DNA of 64,000 nucleotides from Breoghania sp037026715 (GTDB lineage: Bacteria > Pseudomonadota > Alphaproteobacteria > Rhizobiales > Stappiaceae), in contig NZ_JBANCG010000005.1 in NCBI RefSeq assembly GCF_037026715.1, positions 124,001-188,000 on the forward strand, given 5' to 3'. Below, in pieces: positions 40,879-48,559 of the stretch. The translations under genes were made by a program, and so were the position numbers. Position 1 is the stretch's first letter. Every line of letters starts with the position of its first letter. Under the pieces are notes generated by a model. It saw only the letters and a list, made by a program, of their open reading frames with translations, made no database searches and was not told the origin of the DNA.

Positions 40879-42267
40879 TTAGGACACGGGATCCACAAGG
40901 CTCATCATCGAAACATGCGGGCAGGTGCCGGGGTCGTTGGAGACGACTTCATGCCAATTGTAGGTGTCGCGACCGCCATTCAGGCGCGCGAACGCCTCCT
41001 CGCACAGCGCCTCTATCTCGGCCGCTCCCATTTCCGAATTGCTGGCCGTGGCCATGCCCTGGCTGCCTTGCGACCAGTCCGCCTCGTCGATCACCATGCG
41101 ATAGGCGCTCATCTGGTCGTAAAGCGGGGTGCCGGGCATCAGCGCGATGGGCGACACCACGTTCCATTCGGCGTCCAATGCCTCCAGGAACGCGATGGTC
41201 TCAAGCACCATTTCTCGCGTTTCGCCCGGTAGCCCGACGATCGAATAGGCCACGCGGTTGAGCCCCGCCTGCCTGGCTGCCTCCATGGCGCTCACCACGT
41301 GATGCCGCCGGTTGCCTTTTCGGATCAGCTTCAGCGTCGTGTCATGCGAGGATTCCACGCCGAACAGGACATGCGAACAGCCCGCCGCCCGCATCTTGCG
41401 GAACAAAGCGACATCGACGCCGTTGCTCTTGGAAAAGCAGCGCCAGCGGAAGCGCAGGCCGCTCTCGATGATCGCGTCGCAAATTTTGTGAACCCAGTCG
41501 TTGCGCGAGGTGAAATTGCTGTCGTAGATGTTGATGTATTCAAAGCCTTTGTCGCGCACGAGGAACGTCAGTTCCGACATAACGCGCTCCAGCGGCAGAT
41601 ACCGCACGCGCGGCATGGTGAAACCCGACGAACAGAAGATGCAGCGCGCGTTGCAGCCGCGCTGGGTAATGATCGACATGCGCTTGTAAATTCGCCGATA
41701 GGCGTCGAGATCGTATAGATCGTAGGCGGTCGGGGGATAATCGGTGATGGTGAGGTCGGCGCGCGGCCGGCAATAGGGCGGATCGGCCCGATGGTAGCCC
41801 ACCCCCGGAATGTCGCCGGGGACATGCCCCTCGGCGATACCACGGCAAAGCGCGGTGGCGGCCGCTTCCCCCTCCCCCGCGACGGAATAGTCGAACTGAG
41901 GGTCCTCAAGCGTCATCTGCGGCGCGTCGGTGACATGGACCCCGCCGATGAGGAGAGGCAGGTCCGGCCACGTAGCGCGTATCTTCTCCGCCAGTCTACG
42001 GCAGGTTGGATACGTCATCGTCACCGCGGTGAAGCCGACAATGTCGGGCGGCTCCGCTTTCAGCAAGTCGAGCACGGTCGCGTCATCGTCCTCGGCGACG
42101 CCCATGATCGGCAGATCGAGAATTCTCACCGAGAAACCCGCCGCCCGCAGCGCCGATGCGACGCATCCCACGCCCATGGGCGGATAAAGATCGGGCATCG
42201 CCGCCAGCTTCGCGCCGGTTCGCTTTTGCCACGATGGATTTATGAGTGTTACGTTCGAGCAATTCAT
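40879..42267 (-). CDS. Radical SAM protein with B12-binding-type N-terminal domain
   Basis: The 462-residue product has a Rossmann-like N-terminal half of the cobalamin-binding type (LYPPMGVGCVASALRAAGFSVRILDLP ... DIVGFTAVTMTYP ... LLIGGVHVT, lacking the classical DxHxxG) and a radical SAM half with Cys205, Cys209 and Cys212 in RGCNARCIFC. This class includes methyl transferases and ring-forming enzymes. It is the first gene of the cluster by transcription, with an AT-rich promoter region upstream. Acting on the small peptide or on a tryptophan-derived unit is a guess. Confidence 0.88.
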   Translation of the reverse strand: MNCSNVTLINPSWQKRTGAKLAAMPDLYPPMGVGCVASALRAAGFSVRILDLPIMGVAEDDDATVLDLLKAEPPDIVGFTAVTMTYPTCRRLAEKIRATWPDLPLLIGGVHVTDAPQMTLEDPQFDYSVAGEGEAAATALCRGIAEGHVPGDIPGVGYHRADPPYCRPRADLTITDYPPTAYDLYDLDAYRRIYKRMSIITQRGCNARCIFCSSGFTMPRVRYLPLERVMSELTFLVRDKGFEYINIYDSNFTSRNDWVHKICDAIIESGLRFRWRCFSKSNGVDVALFRKMRAAGCSHVLFGVESSHDTTLKLIRKGNRRHHVVSAMEAARQAGLNRVAYSIVGLPGETREMVLETIAFLEALDAEWNVVSPIALMPGTPLYDQMSAYRMVIDEADWSQGSQGMATASNSEMGAAEIEALCEEAFARLNGGRDTYNWHEVVSNDPGTCPHVSMMSLVDPVS

Positions 42268-42757
42268 TCAAAGGCCTCAATAGCCTCAGCACGAATAGTA
42301 ATTGACTTTTTGAATGCGATATTAAATTTTCAAAATAGTAGCATACGTTGTCTTAAAGAGCAATATCCTGCTTTCAGAAGTCATTAGCGGAAAGACATGC
42401 GGGCGGTCCTTGATAAGGACTGGATCGGACCGAGGCCCGGCTAGGTTCCGGCGGGCCCGGCGCCGAATGTCCGATGTATTCGCAGCCGCACTGAGCGTGA
42501 CTTGACCCAGAGGAATACCGCCCTGCGGCTTTGAACCGTGTGAGGGTGCGGAAGGGAGGCCGCCCCGAGGGTCTGGAGTCCGTGCGGGAGCACGAGCCCC
42601 CTCATCGCCCCCGCCGCCCCTGAACAGGTGCTTGGGACCAGTGCCCCCGCCCATCATGGGCGGGAGCACTTGCCGTGCCACAAGCCTTGATCTGTTCCAT
42701 CTTCCGGATGAGGCTGCCGATCAGATCCCCGGCACGGCCCAGGTGATGTCCCGTTTC
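42268..42757. other. Spacer between the biosynthetic cluster and homospermidine synthase
   Basis: 490 bp. The first 130 bp are AT-rich and carry the cluster promoter candidate. The rest is GC-rich, with an inverted repeat GTGC-C-CCCGCCC/GGGCGGG-A-GCAC around 42640-42668 that may end the hss transcript. A minus-strand open frame (42322-42681) is not convincing: it lacks a Shine-Dalgarno and spans the promoter. The GC-rich piece could be a relic of a mobile element, but I cannot identify it. Confidence 0.5.
42335..42363 (-). promoter_or_regulatory. Candidate promoter of the biosynthetic cluster
   Basis: On the minus strand TTGCTC and TACTAT lie 17 bp apart, each four of six matches to sigma-70-type -35 and -10 boxes. 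They sit in an AT-rich island (42268-42400) in otherwise GC-rich DNA, 68 bp before the radical SAM start. Confidence 0.35.
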
Positions 42758-44191
42758 CTACCGCACCAGAATGTTTCGGAACTGCCAGGGATCGGAGGTG
42801 TCGATGTCCTCGGGAAAGAGGCCGGGACGGTCGTCGAGCGGGGTCCAGTCGGTGTAGTAGCCCTTGACCGGACCCAGATAGGGCTTCTGGATCTCCAGAC
42901 AGCGCTGGAAGTCCATCTCGTCGGTCTCCACGATGCCCGCTTGCGGGTTTTCCAGCGCCCAGACCATGCCGGCGATGACGGCGGAGGTCACCTGCAGCCC
43001 GGTGGCATTCTGGTAAGGGGCGATCTCGCGGGTTTCCTCGATGGAAAGCTGGGAGCCGAACCAGTAGGCGTTTTTCTCATGGCCGTAGATCAGGACGCCG
43101 AGTTCGTCGCAGCCGGAAACGATCTCGTCCTCCTCCAGAAGATGGAACGTCTCCTGGATCTTGCCGGCCCGACCGAACAGCTCGTGCAGGGAAAGCACCG
43201 CACAGTTGGCCGGATGGTAAGCGTAGTGGCAGGTCGGCCGGTAGACCGCCTTCCCGTTCTCGCGAACCGTGTAGTAATCGGCGATGGAAATGGACTCGTT
43301 GTGGGTGACGAGGAAGCCGTACTGCGCACCCGGCGTCGGGCACCACGTTCGTACGCGCGTGTCGGCGCCCGGCTGCTCCAGATAGATCGCCGCCTGACAG
43401 CCCTTCTCGTGCGTGTGCGCCGATTTCGGCATCCACTTCTCGTGCGTGCCCCATCCGAGCTCCGCCGGCTGGAAGCCCTCCGCGATGAAGCCATCCACCG
43501 ACCAGGTGTTCCAGAACTCGTCAAGCGGCTTGGGCGTATCGGCAAGCTGCGTGTCGCGCTCGGCGATGTGCACGCCCTTGACGCCCAGATCGCGCATCAA
43601 CGCGGCCCAGCCCTCGCGGCTCGTCGGCACCTCGGTCGAACGGCCCGTGTCGCGGGCGATGTCGATCAGTCCCTGCTTGACGAACCACGACACCATGCCG
43701 GGGTTGGCGCCGCAGCAGGAAACGGCCGTCGTGCCGCCGGGGTTGTTGCGCTTTTCCGCACGCACCGCCTCGCGCAGGGCATAGTTGGTGCGCTGCGCAT
43801 TGTCGGCCTCGGCGTCGAAATAGAAACCGAGCCACGGCTCCGTCACCGTGTCGATGTAGAGCGCGCCGATCTCCCGGCAGAGTTTCATGATGTCGAGCGA
43901 AGAAGTGTCGCACGACAGGTTCACGCAGAAGGCCTGCCCCTCGCCTTCGCTGAGCAGCGGCGTCAGCACGTCCCGGTAGTTCTCCGGGGTCAGCGTGGTG
44001 TCCTGATAGCGGTAGCCGCGCTCGTCCACCAGCGCGCGGCGGCTGGTGTCGGGCGAGATGACGGTGAAACGCGACTTGTCGAAATCGAAGTGGCGTTCGA
44101 TCAGGGGCAATGTACCGGACCCGATGGATCCGAGGCCGATCATGACGATCGGACCGGTTATCGTTGCGTGAACAGGCCAATCGGCCATCAT
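42758..44191 (-). CDS. hss: Homospermidine synthase
   Basis: A 477-residue NAD-dependent enzyme that joins two putrescines, or putrescine and spermidine, to homospermidine, the main polyamine of many rhizobia. The N-terminal Rossmann motif is GLGSIGSGTLPLIERHFDFD; CCGANPGMVSWFVKQGL and the C-terminal WALENPQAGIVETDEMDF are typical, and length matches the family. It follows the decarboxylase and acetyltransferase genes on the same strand after a terminator-like hairpin. Confidence 0.96.
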   Translation of the reverse strand: MMADWPVHATITGPIVMIGLGSIGSGTLPLIERHFDFDKSRFTVISPDTSRRALVDERGYRYQDTTLTPENYRDVLTPLLSEGEGQAFCVNLSCDTSSLDIMKLCREIGALYIDTVTEPWLGFYFDAEADNAQRTNYALREAVRAEKRNNPGGTTAVSCCGANPGMVSWFVKQGLIDIARDTGRSTEVPTSREGWAALMRDLGVKGVHIAERDTQLADTPKPLDEFWNTWSVDGFIAEGFQPAELGWGTHEKWMPKSAHTHEKGCQAAIYLEQPGADTRVRTWCPTPGAQYGFLVTHNESISIADYYTVRENGKAVYRPTCHYAYHPANCAVLSLHELFGRAGKIQETFHLLEEDEIVSGCDELGVLIYGHEKNAYWFGSQLSIEETREIAPYQNATGLQVTSAVIAGMVWALENPQAGIVETDEMDFQRCLEIQKPYLGPVKGYYTDWTPLDDRPGLFPEDIDTSDPWQFRNILVR

Positions 44192-44409
44192 TGTCCTCCG
44201 TTCTGTTGGAAGAAGGCGCAGAGCGCGTCATTCGCCCGCGACAGTAAGGCGGGACCATGGCTTGCTGCTCATGAAGCGAATACGGGACAGGTTTCCCGCG
44301 GCGGCTGGGTAAAGGCTTAGGCAAGCCGCGTCGCGGCTGTCAACCGACAAGCCCCGCAAGCCGCCGAACAGGCGGCCGAAAAGACGGCCAAACCGCGCGC
44401 GCGGCAAAG

Positions 44410-44437
44410 CGGGCGGTCGCGATCTCGCGTCCGCCCG
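44410..44437 (-). terminator. Nested hairpin between acetyltransferase and homospermidine synthase
   Basis: CGGGCGG-T-CGCG-ATCT-CGCG-T-CCGCCCG forms a near-perfect stem of 7 + 4 bp, 51 bp beyond the acetyltransferase stop. On the minus strand CTTTG follows. A second stem, GGGGCC-TGAAGC-GGCCCC (44458-44475), sits next to it. Together they probably end the decarboxylase-acetyltransferase transcript. Confidence 0.5.
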
Positions 44438-44488
44438 TTCCGCCTGTCGGGGCTCGCGGGGCCTGAAGCGGCCCCAGCCGTCATGATG

Positions 44489-45052
44489 TCAGCGCAGCGG
44501 CGGCCAGGGCCCCAGAGACATCGCCATCTCCTCCGCGTCCGAAGCGGTCCAGCGCGCACCGGCGAGCGGGGCCGCGGCACGCAGCGTGCCAAAGGCACCT
44601 TCCAGCACCCCGTCGGCGAGTTCCAGCGCCAGCAGCCGGCGCTGTTCGTAGGCGCCCGGCATGGCGAGCGCGCCGGTGTGGGCGGCGGTAAAGCCGAAAC
44701 GCGCGTAATACGCCGGCTCGCCGACCAGAATCACCGCACCGTGCCCGCCGACAGCGGCGCGGTTCAGCGCCATGCGCATCAACCGACCGCCGAGCCCCGC
44801 CCCCTGCAACGCAGGGGACACCGCGAGCGGCCCGAGCAGCAGTACCGGCCGGCCATCGCCCGTTTCCGCCCGCCACAGTCGCACGGTCCCGACGAGCACG
44901 TCTCCATCCATCGCCGACAGGGCGATTTCCGGCAGGCGCCCCTCGCGCAGCCGTTCCGACGGCTTCTCGAAACGCGCCTGGCCGAAAACCAGGTCGAGCA
45001 GCTCCTCGCGCGCGGCCATATGCCACGGCGCCTCGTCGATGACGTCAATCAT
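44489..45052 (-). CDS. GNAT-family N-acetyltransferase
   Basis: A 187-residue GNAT protein: the acetyl-CoA loop is in SPALQGAGLGGRLMRMALNRAA (about 80-100), with the usual strand before it (LLLGPLAVSP) and YYARFGF near 117. Substrate unknown; position 20 bp after ornithine decarboxylase suggests a polyamine or related amine, as inference. Confidence 0.85.
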   Translation of the reverse strand: MIDVIDEAPWHMAAREELLDLVFGQARFEKPSERLREGRLPEIALSAMDGDVLVGTVRLWRAETGDGRPVLLLGPLAVSPALQGAGLGGRLMRMALNRAAVGGHGAVILVGEPAYYARFGFTAAHTGALAMPGAYEQRRLLALELADGVLEGAFGTLRAAAPLAGARWTASDAEEMAMSLGPWPPLR

Positions 45053-45072
45053 CGCACCCGTCCCTCGGCCGG

Positions 45073-46203
45073 TCAGATGACGTAGGCGGCGAGCGGCGCA
45101 AAGCCGTTGAAGCCGACCGACGAATAGGTGGTCGTGTAGGCGCCGCAGGCCTCGATCAGCACCTTGTCGCCGATCGACAGCGACACGGGCAGCTCATAAG
45201 GCACCTTTTCGTAGAGCACGTCGACGCTGTCGCAGGTCGGGCCCGCGAGCACGCACGGCGCGGTCTCGTCGCCGTCGCGCGGGGTGCGGATCGGATAGCG
45301 GATCGCCTCGTCCATGGTCTCGGCCAGTCCGTGGAACTTGCCGATGTCGAGATAGACCCAGCGCAGGCTGTCCTCATCCGACTTCTTCGAGATCAACACG
45401 ACCTCGGCCTCGATCATGCCGGCATTGCCGACCATGCCGCGGCCCGGCTCGATGATCGTCTCCGGCAGGCGATTGCCGAAGTGGCGCGACAGGGCCTGGA
45501 AGATCGCCTCGCCGTAGGAAGCGACGCCCGGCATCTTCTTCAGGTAGTCGGTCGGGAACCCGCCGCCCATGTTGACCATGGACAGATGAATGCCGCGCGT
45601 CGCCATCTCGCGGAAGATCGCGGCGGCAGAGGCCAGCGCGCCGTCCCAGGCGTCGACGTTGGACTGCTGGGAACCGACGTGGAAGGAGATGCCATAGGCG
45701 CGAAGCCCAGAGCGATGCGCAAGCTCCAGCACCTTCGGCGCCATCGCCGGCTCGCAGCCGAATTTGCGCGACAGCGGCCAGTCGGCGCCCGCACCGTCGC
45801 ACAGGATGCGGCAGAACACGCGGGAACCGGGGGCAACGCGGGCGACCTTCTCCACCTCGGCCTCACAGTCGACGGCGAAAAGGCGCACGCCGAGCTGATA
45901 GGCGCGCTCGATATCGCGCTCCTTCTTGATGGTGTTGCCGTAGGAGATGCGTTCGGCGGTGGCGCCGGTCGCCAGCACCATCTCGATTTCGCCGACGGAG
46001 GCACAATCGAAGGAGGAACCGGCGCGCGCCAGCAGGTTCAGCACTTCCGGCGCCGGATTGGCCTTCACCGCGTAGAAGACGCGGGTGTCGGGCAGCGCGC
46101 GGGCGAAGGCTTCGTAGTTTTCGCGGATCACGTCGAGGTCGACGACGAGGCAGGGGCCGTCGTTTCGTCGGGTACGCAGGAAGTCGCGGATGCGTTGGGT
46201 CAT
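45073..46203 (-). CDS. Ornithine decarboxylase (fold III, PLP)
   Basis: The 376-residue product is a eukaryotic-type ornithine/lysine decarboxylase that makes putrescine (or cadaverine). Lys47 in FYAVKANPAPEV binds PLP, and the GGGFPTDY loop, EPGRGMVGNAG and the substrate-side cysteine in PTCDSVDVLYE are present. Start: ATG at 46203; an in-frame ATG at 46221 is the alternative. A structured leader probably precedes it. It supplies putrescine to homospermidine synthase. Confidence 0.92.
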   Translation of the reverse strand: MTQRIRDFLRTRRNDGPCLVVDLDVIRENYEAFARALPDTRVFYAVKANPAPEVLNLLARAGSSFDCASVGEIEMVLATGATAERISYGNTIKKERDIERAYQLGVRLFAVDCEAEVEKVARVAPGSRVFCRILCDGAGADWPLSRKFGCEPAMAPKVLELAHRSGLRAYGISFHVGSQQSNVDAWDGALASAAAIFREMATRGIHLSMVNMGGGFPTDYLKKMPGVASYGEAIFQALSRHFGNRLPETIIEPGRGMVGNAGMIEAEVVLISKKSDEDSLRWVYLDIGKFHGLAETMDEAIRYPIRTPRDGDETAPCVLAGPTCDSVDVLYEKVPYELPVSLSIGDKVLIEACGAYTTTYSSVGFNGFAPLAAYVI

Positions 46204-46935
46204 GGCGTTTTCCCAATCCATTTCACGTATCACGTCGCTGGAGTGCGGATGCGACCTCGCCTTGCCTGCGCTGTGGAGACGCCGGCAATAGCTGCAGTTC
46301 ATCGCGCGGTCGGTCGAGCCATCGGTCAGAACCGAAAAGCCGTCCCGCGTGTGATGCCTTGGCTTGGAAAGGGGAAGACCCTTCCGCACGGCCGGCAAGG
46401 AGGTAATAAGTGCCTCTTCAGTGACCCCGGGCGTTGGAAAACCCGGAAGAGACCAAAAAAGCCCTCTTACGTCGTTGCTTTAAGCCGTCCGGTGTGCCGC
46501 AGGCGGTGGGAAGCCCCTCCCCGCTGCGACGGCCCTTGTTCAGTGTGGACGACCACGGGCACGTGCGAATTTGGGCGCGATTCAAATCGCTCCGTTTGCT
46601 CTCGATTGCAAGAGGCAATTTTTGCAAGCGACGCTTTTTTTAAATCTCGGCCTTTCCCCCAGGGGTCCGTTTTTCTGCTGATGCACACAACGCGCCCTTA
46701 CATTAATTTGATTTATTACGTACGATTTTGTGACTTCACGAAAAACGACAACAGCTTCGATGTGCGCATATTAATTCGCGCAACATAACGTCATATACGT
46801 ATTGGCGCGTGCCCTTTAGTCTTATTGCCGTCGCGAATTGCGATTATAACAACGCGACAATCAAGACTCCCGTAAGAATACGGATAACCCGGTGCGTTTT
46901 TCTCTCTTTTTCTTGAAGATCGGAGAAGGCGGGAG
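46204..46935. other. Long divergent spacer between ornithine decarboxylase and the DUF3775 gene
   Basis: 732 bp. The 200-300 bp next to the decarboxylase look like an RNA leader. The rest (about 46600-46910) is AT-rich and probably holds the two divergent promoters. An inverted repeat TGCGC(A)-N-rich-A/T-GCGCA lies at about 46765-46785. No gene is visible. Confidence 0.5.
46220..46420 (-). ncRNA. Candidate speF-type leader RNA before ornithine decarboxylase
   Basis: Rhizobial ornithine decarboxylase genes are known to have a conserved 5' RNA, the speF motif (Rfam family of that name). Here the minus strand before the ATG has GC-rich segments that could pair: TTTCCAAGCCAAGGCATCAC and GCGGGACGGC (complement of 46341-46370), and CCGGCGTCTCCACAGCG (complement of 46270-46286). 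A CCGGG-loop-CCCGG hairpin sits at about 46427-46446. I cannot run a covariance search, so the call rests on position and recalled sequence character. Confidence 0.4.
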
Positions 46936-47316
46936 ATGAGGACGATCGAAATGCCCCGGCTTCGGCGCCTGACAATCAGCGAGAGCAAGATCAGGAATGT
47001 GATCGAACTCGCGCGCCTGCCGCAACCCGGTCCGCCGCCCGACGCGACCGGCACAAGCCCCTCGCCGGACAGGGCTCACGTCAACGAGATGCTGCGCCAC
47101 CACCTCGAAGCCCTCGATCAGACCTTTCAGGAAGACCTTCTGGCGCTTGCCTGGTTCGGCCGCGAGGAAGCCTCGACGGCGGAATGGCAGGATTTCCATC
47201 TCGATGCGCAGCGCGCCTGGACCCGGGCAACGGCGGCCTATCTCGCCGCCATGCCCGAGCTTTCAGACTTTCTGGAATATGCCGTCGCCGCACTGGCGGA
47301 CGAAAACCCGGCCTGA
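46936..47316 (+). CDS. DUF3775-family protein
   Basis: A 126-residue protein with the DUF3775 pattern: VIELARLP near the start and DLLALAWFGREEAST...WQDFHLDAQRA...TAAYLAAMPELSDFLEYAVAAL near the end. Function unknown. A purine-rich GGCGGGAG lies directly before the ATG. It is the only + strand gene in this part of the window and converges with the M20 hydrolase gene 28 bp away. Confidence 0.75.
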   Translation: MRTIEMPRLRRLTISESKIRNVIELARLPQPGPPPDATGTSPSPDRAHVNEMLRHHLEALDQTFQEDLLALAWFGREEASTAEWQDFHLDAQRAWTRATAAYLAAMPELSDFLEYAVAALADENPA

Positions 47317-47344
47317 CGGGGCGCGAGCAGCGCGATCCCGCATC

Positions 47345-48559
47345 CTATTCCGACAGCAGATCCTTCAACGCCAGCGCGACGATTTCGGTCGCCGCCTTCA
47401 GGTCGGAGAGCTTGAGGTGCTCGTCGGCGCCATGGGCGTTGGCCTCAAGGATCGAGCGCGGTCCGGCGCCGTAAAGAACGGTTGGAATTCCGGCCTCGCT
47501 GTAGTGGCGCGCGTCGGTGTAAAGCGGGGCACCGGTCGCCCCGATGGGCTCGCCGAGGATCGCCTCTGCCGGAATGGCAAGCGCCTTGACCAGGGCCTCC
47601 GTTCCCTCGCGCGGGCGCAGCGGTTCTGCCAGCATGATGCGCCGGCATTCCACCTCGATGCCCTCGGTCTGGGGTGCGGCGGCCAATATCAGGTCACGCA
47701 GTTGCTCTTCCACGACCGCGCCGTCCTCTTCCGGGATCAGCCGCCGGTCGAGCCGGAATGTGATGCGGTCCGGCACCACATTGGTGTTGATGCCACCGTT
47801 GATCAGACCAACGGTGAGCTTGGGCGTGTCGATGCCCTTCTGGGCGCTGTGCACGCCGTGCAGCCGGTGACGTTCGGCATAGAGTGCTGAGAGGATCGGC
47901 ATCGCCGCCTCCAGCGCGTCTGCGCCGGTCTCCGGCATGGCGGCATGGGCCTGACGCCCGCGCACCACGACTTCCAGATGCAGGCAACCGTTGTGAGCGG
48001 TGGTGACCGCATAGGAGAAGCCGGCGGAAATCGCGTAGTCGGGCTTGGTCAGCTCCTGTTCGATGAGCCATTTCGGCCCGACGAAGCCGCCCGCCTCCTC
48101 GTCGTAGGTCAGGTGCAGCTCCACCGCGCCGTTGAGCCCCTCCGGCTCGGCGATCAACGCCAGAAGCGCGAAGGCATAGGTGGCGAAGTCGGATTTGGAG
48201 ACGGCCACGCCGCGGCCGTAGATCTCACCGCCATGCTCCTCCGCGCCGTAAGGATCGGTGGTCCAGCCGTCGCCCGGCGGCACCACGTCGCCATGGGAGT
48301 TCAGCGCGATGGTCGGGCCGGTGCCGGCGCCGAAGACCTGACGCACGATCAGGTTGGTCACCGAACGCATGCCGTTCTGGCGCACGAAGGGCTCCGGCAC
48401 GGGATGCTGCTCGACCTTGAAGCCCAGTCCCTGCAGCAGCTCCGCGGTGCGCTCGGCATGCGCCTCGCAATCGCCCGGCGGATTGTCCGACGGTACCTTC
48501 ACGAGTTCCTTCAAGAATTCCACTTCCTCGGCCCATCGGGCCTCGATCGCGGCTTTCAT
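47345..48559 (-). CDS. M20-family metallo-hydrolase (acetylornithine deacetylase/ArgE-like)
   Basis: A 404-residue M20 protein with SHGDVVPPG, the DEEAGG acid motif, and a dimerisation domain in the middle (RGRQAHAAMPETGADAL). The ATG overlaps the stop of the UraD-amidohydrolase gene by four bases, so it is the last gene of the purine operon. Family members act on N-acyl amino acids or on ureides; a role in ureide breakdown is inferred from location. Confidence 0.85.
   Translation of the reverse strand: MKAAIEARWAEEVEFLKELVKVPSDNPPGDCEAHAERTAELLQGLGFKVEQHPVPEPFVRQNGMRSVTNLIVRQVFGAGTGPTIALNSHGDVVPPGDGWTTDPYGAEEHGGEIYGRGVAVSKSDFATYAFALLALIAEPEGLNGAVELHLTYDEEAGGFVGPKWLIEQELTKPDYAISAGFSYAVTTAHNGCLHLEVVVRGRQAHAAMPETGADALEAAMPILSALYAERHRLHGVHSAQKGIDTPKLTVGLINGGINTNVVPDRITFRLDRRLIPEEDGAVVEEQLRDLILAAAPQTEGIEVECRRIMLAEPLRPREGTEALVKALAIPAEAILGEPIGATGAPLYTDARHYSEAGIPTVLYGAGPRSILEANAHGADEHLKLSDLKAATEIVALALKDLLSE

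Noticed and set aside
42322..42681. 119-residue minus-strand open frame in the hss-cluster spacer
   Set aside because: It has no Shine-Dalgarno, spans the AT-rich promoter zone and a GC inverted repeat, and has no recognisable family.
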